Part shown: positions 1-6,726 of the stretch, one piece after another
How the letters are laid out: each line of letters opens with the position of its first letter
Numbering within the stretch: the first letter of the stretch is position 1
DNA from: Bacillota bacterium
GTDB lineage: Bacteria > Bacillota > Clostridia > Christensenellales > UBA1242
DNA: 14,665 bases
Reading direction: 5' to 3'
Assembly: GCA_009787915.1 (NCBI GenBank)
Contig: WQSK01000021.1
Coordinates: 1-14,665 of the forward strand
Made by a program: the position numbers and the translations under genes
The notes under the pieces: generated by a model
Told to the model about the DNA's origin: nothing
The model's database searches: none
The model's input: only the letters and a program-made list of their open reading frames with translations

Positions 1-411
1 CATCTATTAAAATCCGAGGCACGCAAACGTGTTGAAGTTGTACCTATGGCAACCGAGGGGGCAAAACGTGCGGAACTTAAATACCAAATTGTTAAAAAAA
101 ACGTGGATAAATGTCTTGTTTCCGTTGAACTTGTTACGGGGCGGACTCACCAAATTCGTGTTCAATTATCGGGAATAGGTGCACCGATTTGGGGCGATGT
201 AAAGTACCAGCGCACAGACCTAAAAACCCCCGTCCTGCGGACACCCCCTTTCCAAAAGGGGGAAGCCCCGCGTATTGCACTGTGGGCGCACGAACTTTGT
301 TTTGTTCACCCAACGACCGAGGAAGTCATGCGCTTTGTTGTAAACCCGCCAGAGTTGGAACCTTGGGAACAGTTTGATTTTGATAGGAAACCCAAAGGGG
401 GTAGAGGGTGA
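1..411 (+). CDS. RluA-family pseudouridine synthase, C-terminal part (5' end outside window)
   Basis: The frame is open from base 1, so the gene begins upstream; 136 C-terminal residues are visible. The segment TGRTHQIRVQLSGIGAPIWGD is the conserved C-terminal motif of RluA/RluC/RluD enzymes, which convert uridine to pseudouridine in 23S rRNA or tRNA. The catalytic Asp motif (R-L-D) must lie upstream of the window, so the exact subfamily and target cannot be told. Around residues 75-90 of the visible part, between the conserved GDVKY and the final ALWAHELCF...HP block, there is an unusual KTPVLRTPPFQKGEAPR stretch. It is encoded by a copy of a palindromic repeat and so is probably an in-frame insertion. 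The stop codon overlaps the GTG start of the phosphoesterase (GTGA), suggesting one transcript. Confidence 0.9.
   Translation, partial: HLLKSEARKRVEVVPMATEGAKRAELKYQIVKKNVDKCLVSVELVTGRTHQIRVQLSGIGAPIWGDVKYQRTDLKTPVLRTPPFQKGEAPRIALWAHELCFVHPTTEEVMRFVVNPPELEPWEQFDFDRKPKGGRG
222..264 (+). repeat. palindromic repeat copy inside the RluA-family gene
   Basis: Two adjacent hairpins follow a short A run: CCCCC-GTCC-TGC-GGAC-A, then CCCCCTTT-CC-AAAAGGGGG. The same layout (A run, C run, small stem, C5T3/A3G5 stem, GAA) occurs on the other strand at about 14403-14448. There the small stem is GTCGC-TTT-GCGAC, so both sides of the stem differ together and pairing is kept. The copy keeps the host reading frame open. 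A dispersed REP- or MITE-like element is the best reading; its mobility is inferred. Confidence 0.7.
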
Positions 412-1118
412 AGGTCTTTGCAATTTCGGATTTGCACCTGTCTTTTGGTGTCAATAAACCAATGAATTTGTTCGGCGAGCAATGGGACAATTACGAAGAA
501 CGCATTATGCAGGATTGGAACGCGCGTGTTGGTGCGGACGACGTCGGGATTATCGCGGGGGATATCAGTTGGGCTATGCGCGTGTCAGAGGCGGAAAAAG
601 ATTTTGAATTTATCCGAAAACTTAACGGGACAAAAATTGTTGTGCGCGGAAATCACGACTATTGGTGGAGCACCGTCACAAAGGCCAACGAAGCCCTGGG
701 TGATGGGGTTCATGCTATTCAGGCGGGTGCGGTGCAAATTGGCAACATTATTTTTGCAGGTACAAGAGGCTGGCGTGTGCCAGAGCGTCGCGGGAACCCA
801 ACGGCTGAGGACAAAAAAATACTTAATCGCGAGGTCATTCGTTTTGAACTTGCGTTAAAAGACGCCGTTGCAAAAAAAGGTAACGACACCGAGGTTAAGA
901 TTATCGCGATTTTGCACTATCCGCCGTTTAATGCTACGGTTGACCAGAGTGCTTTTACCGACCTTTGCGAAAAGTACGGCGTTGTCGCGTGCGTGTATGG
1001 ACACTTGCATGGAAAACAACGCGGTCAGGGCGAATTTGTGACCAAAAAAAATGGTGTGACCTATTATTTAACCAGTTGCGACTTGCTGGGTCACAAACTT
1101 GTTGAAGTCGATTTTTGA
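408..1118 (+). CDS. calcineurin-like metallophosphoesterase
   Basis: A 236-residue cytoplasmic protein with all metal-binding motifs of the calcineurin-like phosphoesterase fold in order: DLH (D8, H10), GDISW (D52), GNHDYW (N82, H83), HYPPF (H170) and YGHLHG (H199, H201). These would hold a two-metal centre that hydrolyses a phosphomonoester or phosphodiester. The substrate cannot be told from sequence. The GTG start overlaps the stop of the RluA-family gene by GTGA, and an AAGGGGG Shine-Dalgarno-like stretch lies about six bases before it. The GTG fits because the N-terminal beta strand MKVFAISDLH is the usual beginning of this family. The 3' end overlaps the convergent gene on the other strand by 28 bases. 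Confidence 0.92.
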   Translation: MKVFAISDLHLSFGVNKPMNLFGEQWDNYEERIMQDWNARVGADDVGIIAGDISWAMRVSEAEKDFEFIRKLNGTKIVVRGNHDYWWSTVTKANEALGDGVHAIQAGAVQIGNIIFAGTRGWRVPERRGNPTAEDKKILNREVIRFELALKDAVAKKGNDTEVKIIAILHYPPFNATVDQSAFTDLCEKYGVVACVYGHLHGKQRGQGEFVTKKNGVTYYLTSCDLLGHKLVEVDF

Positions 1119-1747
1119 AATTTTTCAAGCGCAAACTGAAGCGGTCCTTTAACAAACGGTTCTTCTTCTCGTAATTTTTTGCGCTCAAGAATTGCGTTTT
1201 GTTTTTCCAAAAGTTCCAACTCGCCAACTTTAATGCGCTCTACCAGTTCGTCGTGGGCAAGCAAAAATTCTTCTTGGGTTTTAACAACAATAGCATCACC
1301 TTGGACGGGGATAAGGAAATATTTCTTTTCTTCTGACGCGGGTGTTGTTCCTATCTGTAACCTACCCCCAAGGTTTGGATATCCATCCCGTGATGGGAAC
1401 ACAAATTTTTTGCCTGCCTCTACATCTTTCTTAACCAATAATTTAATACAACCATCTGTCATCCCACCAAAATCGTCAATTGCAAAGTTATACATTCTTC
1501 GCCACTCGAAATTTTTCCAATATTTTGCAATGTCCTCTGGGAACATTTCCGTGCCTTGAATAATGGTATATTCCCGTTCAAGGTTACCGAGTTTTTGCGT
1601 GTACTTTATGTACATAGGAACCATATCCCATGTAAACCAAAAATCTTTTTCACCTTCGATATGTCCAAGCGACGTATCCATGTCGCTTGGGCAACCCGCA
1701 TGGCTTTGTTTTTCCCACTTGTAGTAAAACTTATGCTTATTATTCAT
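1091..1747 (-). CDS. hypothetical protein, second gene of the pnuC operon
   Basis: A 218-residue soluble protein, from ATG at 1747-1745, of a family I do not recognise. It has no signal peptide or membrane segment. It is rich in aromatic residues (FWFTWDMVP, YWKNFEWRRMYNF), has a Gly-rich middle (DDFGGMTDG; YPNLGGRLQIG) and a charged, probably helical C-terminal third rich in Glu, Lys and Leu. I chose this ATG over one 12 codons upstream because the longer start would lie well inside pnuC. The chosen ATG overlaps the pnuC stop by 8 bases (ATGAATAA). No Shine-Dalgarno site precedes it, so translation is probably coupled to pnuC. The 3' end overlaps the convergent phosphoesterase gene by 28 bases. 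Good codon continuity over more than 200 codons supports a real gene; the function is unknown. Confidence 0.75.
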   Translation of the reverse strand: MNNKHKFYYKWEKQSHAGCPSDMDTSLGHIEGEKDFWFTWDMVPMYIKYTQKLGNLEREYTIIQGTEMFPEDIAKYWKNFEWRRMYNFAIDDFGGMTDGCIKLLVKKDVEAGKKFVFPSRDGYPNLGGRLQIGTTPASEEKKYFLIPVQGDAIVVKTQEEFLLAHDELVERIKVGELELLEKQNAILERKKLREEEPFVKGPLQFALEKFQKSTSTSL

Positions 1748-2465
1748 CGCTATTATTGTAACAAACATTCTGACGTTTTGCAAGCCTCAACCAATTCACA
1801 AACCCATAAATATTAATAATGTGCATCACGACAATGCTTATCAAAATCGGCAGAGTCCCAAGGCCCTGTGTGTAAACCATATAAGACCAAAGTATCATTT
1901 GAACCAAATCGTTTGCAAGCCACCCATACCAGTTTAGGACACTTCGGCGAACGCTTAGGTAATTCGCAACAATAGAAACGCAAATTGAAATAGTAGATAC
2001 AATTAAAAACGCGGTGCCAAGGGTGCGTAGACCAAAATATATCCCAACCCCCAACGCGGTTGTTACAAGAAGTAATATTGCGACCTCGGGTAGTTTGACT
2101 TTTTGTAATTTAATGACGCGACCAAAGCGTTCACACTTTCTGTTATTTTTGTTCCTTGACCAAAAAACAAGTGCAAAAACCAACATCGGTATTTCGATTG
2201 CGAAGGCTTGGATAACCTCGCCATAGTACGCGTACGTCCACGCGACCCACGCATACAAACCCATCGCGATAATGCCTAGTATGTTGGACTCGACCTTGCC
2301 CTTTGCGTACAGAATGTAATACGCAATCGACACAACCGCAACCAAGGTTTCGACCCACCAACTCCTGAAAACAATTGAAACTGTGATAAGGATAACAATT
2401 GACACCACGGTCAAGATTTTTTCAAACAAAGTCCACGAAGAAAAGTAGTCCCTAATCTTTTGCAT
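1740..2465 (-). CDS. pnuC: PnuC-type nicotinamide riboside/mononucleotide transporter
   Basis: A 241-residue integral membrane protein with about seven hydrophobic helices. The segments ILGIIAMGLYAWVAWTYAYYGE, SIVANYLSVRR and NWYGWLANDLVQMILW, with a final WLR near the C-terminus, fit the PnuC family. Members carry vitamin B3 ribosides across the inner membrane by facilitated diffusion, with kinase trapping inside. Related transporters of the same fold carry riboflavin (PnuX) or thiamine (PnuT), so the substrate is less certain than the family. I start at ATG 2465-2463 because longer versions run into the SRP RNA. A TATACT box ends exactly six bases before this ATG, which predicts a leaderless mRNA, and there is no Shine-Dalgarno site. 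The stop overlaps the start of the next gene by 8 bases. Confidence 0.82.
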   Translation of the reverse strand: MQKIRDYFSSWTLFEKILTVVSIVILITVSIVFRSWWVETLVAVVSIAYYILYAKGKVESNILGIIAMGLYAWVAWTYAYYGEVIQAFAIEIPMLVFALVFWSRNKNNRKCERFGRVIKLQKVKLPEVAILLLVTTALGVGIYFGLRTLGTAFLIVSTISICVSIVANYLSVRRSVLNWYGWLANDLVQMILWSYMVYTQGLGTLPILISIVVMHIINIYGFVNWLRLAKRQNVCYNNSDE

Positions 2466-2471
2466 TGAACA

Positions 2472-2502
2472 AGTATAGCAACAAAAGGGTTGAATTTCAC
2501 AA
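2472..2502 (-). promoter_or_regulatory. promoter of pnuC (predicted leaderless)
   Basis: On the minus strand TATACT (2477-2472) is followed by TGTTCA and then the ATG. A weak -35, TTGTGA, lies at 2502-2497 with a long 19-base spacer. It overlaps the divergent SRP RNA promoter. The -10 fit is strong and the -35 is weak. Confidence 0.5.
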
Positions 2503-2518
2503 TCTTTTTGTGTATAAT
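2490..2518 (+). promoter_or_regulatory. promoter of the SRP RNA
   Basis: TTGAAT (2490-2495) and a perfect TATAAT (2513-2518) are separated by 17 bases. Transcription would begin near 2524-2526, exactly where the terminal helix of the SRP RNA begins. A near-consensus housekeeping promoter fits an abundant stable RNA. Confidence 0.85.
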
Positions 2519-2523
2519 AAAGG

Positions 2524-2813
2524 TGTTGACTAGGCGGGGGAGTAGCGACCTCTTGTAACCACGGTGCTATACGTGGGTCGAGCACTTGCCAGAGGGAGAT
2601 CATAGATTCTTGGTCGGCATCGTTTCGCGGTGTTGAATCGGAGGTCCTTGCGTAAGGTGCAGGATGTGAACCGTGTCAGAGTAGGAATACAGCAGCACTA
2701 AGCGTCATCGCATTTGTACAGCAAGACAACTTCCGAGGAGCCGTGTGCTATGTTCGTTCAAGCGTGTATGCTCTCGAAGCAAGCGTCAACACCAGAGGCG
2801 GTAAAGATTTTTT
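2524..2813 (+). ncRNA. ffs: signal recognition particle RNA, large type with Alu domain
   Basis: The RNA that pairs with Ffh to target nascent membrane and secreted proteins. Domain IV is clear: GAACC, GTCAG (2675-2679), a GTA-GGAA-TAC capped loop (2681-2690) and AGCAGC (2691-2696) followed by ACTAAG. GTGTTGAC at the 5' end pairs with GTCAACAC (2785-2792). Internal strands also pair: GTTG with CAAC, TCGGAG with TTCCGA, and CTTGC with GCAAG. Near the 5' end a TGTAAC motif (2554-2559) sits beside a CCACG/CGTGG hairpin, as in the Alu domain of Bacillus-type RNAs. The length of about 290 is near that of the Firmicutes large form. A run of six T at 2808-2813 marks the likely 3' end; the exact end is uncertain because no strong terminator stem directly precedes it. 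Confidence 0.88.
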
Positions 2814-2825
2814 GAATAAAATTAA

Positions 2826-2855
2826 TTAGACTACTTTCACAACAGCGGTTATAAT
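2826..2855 (+). promoter_or_regulatory. possible promoter for the acidic-protein gene
   Basis: A perfect TATAAT at 2850-2855 lies 35 bases before the GTG start. The -35 is poor (TTAGAC at 2826-2831, 18-base spacer). Readthrough from the SRP RNA promoter is an alternative. Confidence 0.4.
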
Positions 2856-2889
2856 TATTCTACGATACTTATTGGGGGAGGGTTTTGTT

Positions 2890-3858
2890 GTGGCAGAGAG
2901 TCAAGAAGAAAAAGACGAACAAATGCGGCAAGCAATGGCCGAAACCCAAGAGGAAAACCAACGAAAAGCGGAACAAGCCCAAGCCGAACGTGAAGCCTAT
3001 GAAGAATCTCAGGAAGAAGATGATGCTGGTGGCGCCGAAGAACTGCCAGAACAAGAAGTGTCGGGGGAAAAACCCGAAGATGAAGAAGGCGAGAAGAAAG
3101 AGGGCGGTTTAAAATACGGTGACGACGAGGACGACGCCCCAGGAAGTCTTGCCATTGACAACGAGTTTCAAGGGGACGACCCAAATGCGGCTGCGAAAAC
3201 AAACGAATACACTGGTGAAGAAGACTATATCAAAAACATGACTGGTGGCGAGAATAGTTCACGCCCTATGGTTCAAGACGAAAATGGACAATGGAAATCT
3301 CAATTCGACAAAGGTGAAGGCAAGGGTAAGAGCGAGGGCAAAGCACAGGGAGGCAAGGGCAAAGGTGTCAAAAAAGGCGGTAATCAAGGCGGCGGTGGTG
3401 GTGGGCAAGGTATTAGACTTTTAAAAACTGTTTGGACACACCCAAAAATGCCGCATAAGGCAAAAATTAAAATCACCAAAGCCATCGCCAAATTATGCCA
3501 AGCCATTCCTTATGCGGGTCCTATTATAAAAGTTATTGCAATTGCCAAGCCCGATATTTTGGAAAAAATGGTTCAATTTATCATCGTAACTGTTGACTCT
3601 TGGACCCCTGACAGAGGATTTATGGGGTTTGGATTAACGCCAGTCAGTTCTGGGGCAATATGGTTAAAACCTATTCCTGTTCCGCCGTTTGTAGAGCCTA
3701 TCAACCGCGGAAAACTTGTTAGAAAGCCAATAGACATGATGTTGAAAACTCCTCCTATTGCACCTATACTTAAAAAATTGAAAAAGGTATTGGATACAGC
3801 GGAACCTGCTGCCATAGAAAAAGCCCTTGACCCTATATTAAAAATGTTGCCGAAATAG
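2890..3858 (+). CDS. hypothetical acidic, disordered protein with basic Gly-rich linker and hydrophobic C-terminal domain
   Basis: A 322-residue protein of no family I recognise. Residues 1 to about 115 are very acidic and rich in Gln, Glu and Lys (likely coiled coil, then disorder). Residues about 125-165 are a Lys/Gly linker (GEGKGKSEGKAQGGKGKG, ending in six Gly). The rest is a folded, basic, hydrophobic domain (KAKIKITKAIAKLCQAIPYAGP) followed by a Pro-rich tail with repeated Lys/Leu helices. There is no signal peptide. The start is chosen at GTG 2890 because GGGGGAGGG at 2874-2882 is a good Shine-Dalgarno site seven bases before it; the TTG at 2872 lies inside or before that site and is less likely. 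A TTG at 2887 is also possible. It sits alone between the SRP RNA and a separately promoted gene. Confidence 0.8.
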   Translation: MAESQEEKDEQMRQAMAETQEENQRKAEQAQAEREAYEESQEEDDAGGAEELPEQEVSGEKPEDEEGEKKEGGLKYGDDEDDAPGSLAIDNEFQGDDPNAAAKTNEYTGEEDYIKNMTGGENSSRPMVQDENGQWKSQFDKGEGKGKSEGKAQGGKGKGVKKGGNQGGGGGGQGIRLLKTVWTHPKMPHKAKIKITKAIAKLCQAIPYAGPIIKVIAIAKPDILEKMVQFIIVTVDSWTPDRGFMGFGLTPVSSGAIWLKPIPVPPFVEPINRGKLVRKPIDMMLKTPPIAPILKKLKKVLDTAEPAAIEKALDPILKMLPK

Positions 3859-3869
3859 GGGTTTTTTGT

Positions 3870-3899
3870 TTGGTATTTTAAACACGTTGGTGTTATACT
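3870..3899 (+). promoter_or_regulatory. promoter of the dehydratase-family gene (predicted leaderless)
   Basis: TTGGTA (3870-3875), an 18-base spacer, and TATACT (3894-3899) are followed by AAAGAC and the ATG at 3906. The expected transcription start falls on the start codon. No Shine-Dalgarno site is present. Confidence 0.65.
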
Positions 3900-3905
3900 A
3901 AAGAC

Positions 3906-5171
3906 ATGAACTTTAACACACTTTCACCTTCAGCAAAGATTTTGAAAAAGCAGGAAAGTTACCTCTCAGGTCATCCTGTGACAGACAAAGAGGTTCCGCA
4001 CATCGCCGTGATTTGCGCCTTTGACGGGTTTTCTGGAAAGGGTCTTTTGCAAAACGTGTTGGCTGGAATCCGCACAAGCAATGCGGCCGCATTTGTTCAT
4101 AATGTTCCGTACTTTGGAATCGTAAACCGTGTCAATCCAATGACCGCAAAGTACGCACCAAGTTTCTACAATACTTTTGCTTCTAACGCAAAAGCAATCG
4201 TCACAACAAACATGATTGACGGGGTTGTTATTATCACAGATTGCCCTGTGACCGCAGGCGGACTCTTGCACGGGTGTCTTGAAGCCAACTGTCCTGCCGT
4301 GGTTTTGCCGTTCGGTCAATATAACGCCAAGCCAGGCGGGTTTGTGTTATCGGTTTCGTCTTTGTCGATTGCAGGGCGCATTTCGACGGGCGAGTTGACA
4401 TCCGTAGACGCCGAGGAAGTCCTTAAAAACCTCGGTCCCGTAATGGACCCTGGGTCTTCGTTCTTTGGTCTTTTAGAAACACTTGGGCTAACCGTCAAGG
4501 GGGCGAGTTCAAACAAACGCCTCTCAGGGGCCCAACTTGTGGCTGCAATAGAAACAGGTCGTTATGCAGTGGAAATGGCAAAAGATATTCGGACTCTTAG
4601 AAAAATCCTTGATAAAAAAACATGGGAACGAATAACCGAGGGTACGGTTTGTTCGTTGGGGCTTTATTATATATCTAAATTGTTTGATGCAAACAATGTT
4701 AAAACAAGCCTGCAAAACATCAGTGGTACCGCAATCGGCAATGGTTTTTCACAACCGTTTGTTGGGTCAGAAGAAGGCGCGGGGGATTTCAGCGGAAAAG
4801 CATGGGTCTATCACGACCTTGAAGAAGCCGACAACGCGCTGTTATCTGGCGGGATTCCTCCGAAAAGCGTTGTTGTTATAAAAAACTGTGTGGGTATAGA
4901 CGTGTCGGGTTTTGCGTACTCTGTGATGTCGATGAATCGCGCTTCGGAAATCGCAATTATAACCGACGGGGTTTGTGATACTACGGGAGTTTTGGCGGTG
5001 ACCATGGTGTCGCCGAACTCTTATGATAACCGCGAGTTCGCAAACATTCAAAACGGAGATATGATTGATATCAATACTACGAAAGGTCGTTGTAATACAA
5101 ATATCCTTTCAAAAGAAATGAAAACACGCGAAAAGCGTAACCCTGTGAGGAAACAGGCCTTTTTCTTTTGA
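3906..5171 (+). CDS. IlvD/Edd dehydratase-superfamily protein, short and divergent
   Basis: A 421-residue cytoplasmic protein. DGVVIITDCPVTAGGLLHGC (about 105-124) aligns by eye with the CDK-x-x-PGMLMAA block of dihydroxy-acid and 6-phosphogluconate dehydratases. DPGSSFFGLLETLGL (181-195) matches the CGGM...TEALGL block. The 343-393 region (ASEIAIITDG...VSP...IQNGDMIDIN) matches the C-terminal beta-barrel block. Family members are usually 550-620 residues, so it is shorter. Of the usual Fe-S cysteines only C113 is in place: the CGGM cysteine is Ser or Phe here, and the ALITDGRFSGGT-type catalytic Ser segment reads TDGVCDTTG. Dehydratase activity by the normal mechanism is therefore doubtful; the substrate is unknown. 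Translation is predicted to be leaderless. The last residues (QAFFF) come from the T run of a terminator-like stem. Confidence 0.72.
   Translation: MNFNTLSPSAKILKKQESYLSGHPVTDKEVPHIAVICAFDGFSGKGLLQNVLAGIRTSNAAAFVHNVPYFGIVNRVNPMTAKYAPSFYNTFASNAKAIVTTNMIDGVVIITDCPVTAGGLLHGCLEANCPAVVLPFGQYNAKPGGFVLSVSSLSIAGRISTGELTSVDAEEVLKNLGPVMDPGSSFFGLLETLGLTVKGASSNKRLSGAQLVAAIETGRYAVEMAKDIRTLRKILDKKTWERITEGTVCSLGLYYISKLFDANNVKTSLQNISGTAIGNGFSQPFVGSEEGAGDFSGKAWVYHDLEEADNALLSGGIPPKSVVVIKNCVGIDVSGFAYSVMSMNRASEIAIITDGVCDTTGVLAVTMVSPNSYDNREFANIQNGDMIDINTTKGRCNTNILSKEMKTREKRNPVRKQAFFF
5142..5169 (+). terminator. terminator-like stem at the junction with the next gene
   Basis: CCTGT (5142-5146) pairs with ACAGG (5153-5157) around the loop GAGGAA, followed by CC and a T-rich tract to 5169. 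It lies inside the end of the dehydratase-family gene and abuts the TTG start of the next one. The stem is only 5 bp, so termination may be partial. The loop contains a GAGGA Shine-Dalgarno-like sequence. Confidence 0.45.
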
Positions 5172-6673
5172 CAACAAAACGAATTATCAGTTTATGCCTT
5201 GTTGTGGTAATGCTTGTTACAAGCCTAGGTGGATTGGTGCTGACCTTGGTTTTAACCCGACCGCATTCAAAACCCCCAGTCGTTACAGAGCCCCCGCCGA
5301 TAGTGACTCCGCCCCCAGTTGTTCCAGAGGAGCCAAAACCCTACCCCGACCCAAAACCTGACCCTAAGCCCGACGACCCAATCGATGAAGATTGTGACGG
5401 GTATGACTGTGATTGTTACTATGACAATGGGTATGTAAATTGTGGTGAAAATTACTGTGACTGTTATGATTGCAATGGGTATTATTGCGAGTGTGATTAT
5501 GACCCAACTCATACAGTTACATTTAATCTCGGCGATACGACACATGTCATACAGGATGTCGAACATGAAACAACAATAATGTGGCAATTGCCCGAGCCTG
5601 TTCGTTCAGGTTACAGATTTCTTATATGGAGTGGCACACAAAACGGAACTGCGGTGTTTGATTTTTCTGCACCCATTGTTGCTGACACAACAATCTTCGC
5701 GGTGTTCGAGCGTGTGTTTCTAACCTCAGGAGGTCAGATTACTGGGCTTTCGGCTTTTGGTAATGCCCAATCGCACCTCACAATACCAACTGTGATAGGG
5801 GGACAAGCCATAACCTCGCTTGGGGCAAATGCGTTTTTCAACGCAACACGATTAACTCACCTCACGTTTAATGGTACGATTGCCCAGTGGGATACTTTTT
5901 CCGCATCCGCAAACTTGCGTGCAGGTATCGTTATTAACTGTAACAATGGTCCAACAATAACCACTTTGCCTGGTATTGATGTTACGTGGGTGAATCGGAA
6001 CTTTGCGCATAACAGCGCACGACCGCCATACCCAACCGACGCAAATGGGATGATTCAGCGTCAGGGTTTCCTTGGTGCGTGGCTGTACGGAGATGCTGGT
6101 ACTATGGCGGCGGCTGGCTGTGGTGTCATAGCGATTTACAATGCGTTTGTACATCTTGGCTATCCAATGGGGTTAGCCGAACTTATTCGCCTTGTCGAGG
6201 CCACGGGCGGACCCGCTCTTGCAGGAACACCTCTTGATTTTTTGTCTGGGAATTTCGGTACATGGCCTAACCACATACAGGCTTTAAGAAGCCACCCACT
6301 TTGGCCCGAGAGTCTTAATATCTCGACACCGCTGACGAGCGAGAGCATGATGCTTAGTGCCACAAACAATATGCGCCGTGATGCACCAGGTAGACCAGGC
6401 GAAGTATTGATACTTTCGTTTCATCATTTGGCTTATGATTTACCATTGTTAGGCTTTTTCGTAAACCCACTGGGTGGGGCACACAAAATTGCTGTTACAC
6501 GGAATGCGGATGGTACCTTTAGCGCACATAATAACGGTCACGATGGCGTCGCCCAACATCTTGGTTTTGACATTACAATGGCATATCCTAATGGGGCGTT
6601 TTGGAATACGCCTTTATTGGGTATTAATTTACCACTTGAGATTATGGGCGCGGGTGCATTTATTGTGGGTTGA
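5168..6673 (+). CDS. secreted or surface multidomain protein with InlB-type repeat, LRR and C39-like cysteine peptidase domain
   Basis: A 501-residue extracellular protein. Residues 4-30 (KR, then a long hydrophobic stretch) are a signal peptide or membrane anchor. Residues 36-71 are a Pro-rich wall-spanning style linker. Residues 76-109 hold nine Cys among Asp and Tyr. Residues 114-181 resemble a Listeria-Bacteroides (InlB B) repeat, ending in IFAVFE. Residues about 190-245 resemble BspA-type LRR_5 (LTIPTVIGGQAITSLGANAFF). The C-terminal part has AAAGCGVIAIYNAF (C318) and GGAHKIAVTRN (H439), like the Cys and His of papain-like C39-type peptidases (YvpB group). Substrate unknown. The TTG start overlaps the preceding stop (TTGA); it is chosen because it keeps the positive N-region. 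An ATG at 5210 would lose it. Confidence 0.8.
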   Translation: MTTKRIISLCLVVVMLVTSLGGLVLTLVLTRPHSKPPVVTEPPPIVTPPPVVPEEPKPYPDPKPDPKPDDPIDEDCDGYDCDCYYDNGYVNCGENYCDCYDCNGYYCECDYDPTHTVTFNLGDTTHVIQDVEHETTIMWQLPEPVRSGYRFLIWSGTQNGTAVFDFSAPIVADTTIFAVFERVFLTSGGQITGLSAFGNAQSHLTIPTVIGGQAITSLGANAFFNATRLTHLTFNGTIAQWDTFSASANLRAGIVINCNNGPTITTLPGIDVTWVNRNFAHNSARPPYPTDANGMIQRQGFLGAWLYGDAGTMAAAGCGVIAIYNAFVHLGYPMGLAELIRLVEATGGPALAGTPLDFLSGNFGTWPNHIQALRSHPLWPESLNISTPLTSESMMLSATNNMRRDAPGRPGEVLILSFHHLAYDLPLLGFFVNPLGGAHKIAVTRNADGTFSAHNNGHDGVAQHLGFDITMAYPNGAFWNTPLLGINLPLEIMGAGAFIVG

Positions 6674-6726
6674 ATAATTTTTTTGTTTCTACACAAGATA
6701 CTTCTATATTTTGAAGGAGGTAGTTG

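Noticed and set aside
1179..1559. 126-codon + strand frame
   Set aside because: It is antisense to the unknown gene of the pnuC operon, which has better context and composition.
2466..2603. Longer N-terminus for PnuC starting at 2603
   Set aside because: The extra 46 codons run through the SRP RNA 5' end and its promoter, and the residues look nothing like a membrane protein.
2872..2889. TTG start at 2872 for the acidic protein
   Set aside because: It overlaps the GGGGGAGGG Shine-Dalgarno stretch, which better serves the GTG at 2890.
2855..3202. 115-codon minus-strand frame with Arg/Leu/Pro-rich protein
   Set aside because: Its composition is the simple reverse complement of Glu/Gln-rich codons in the acidic gene.
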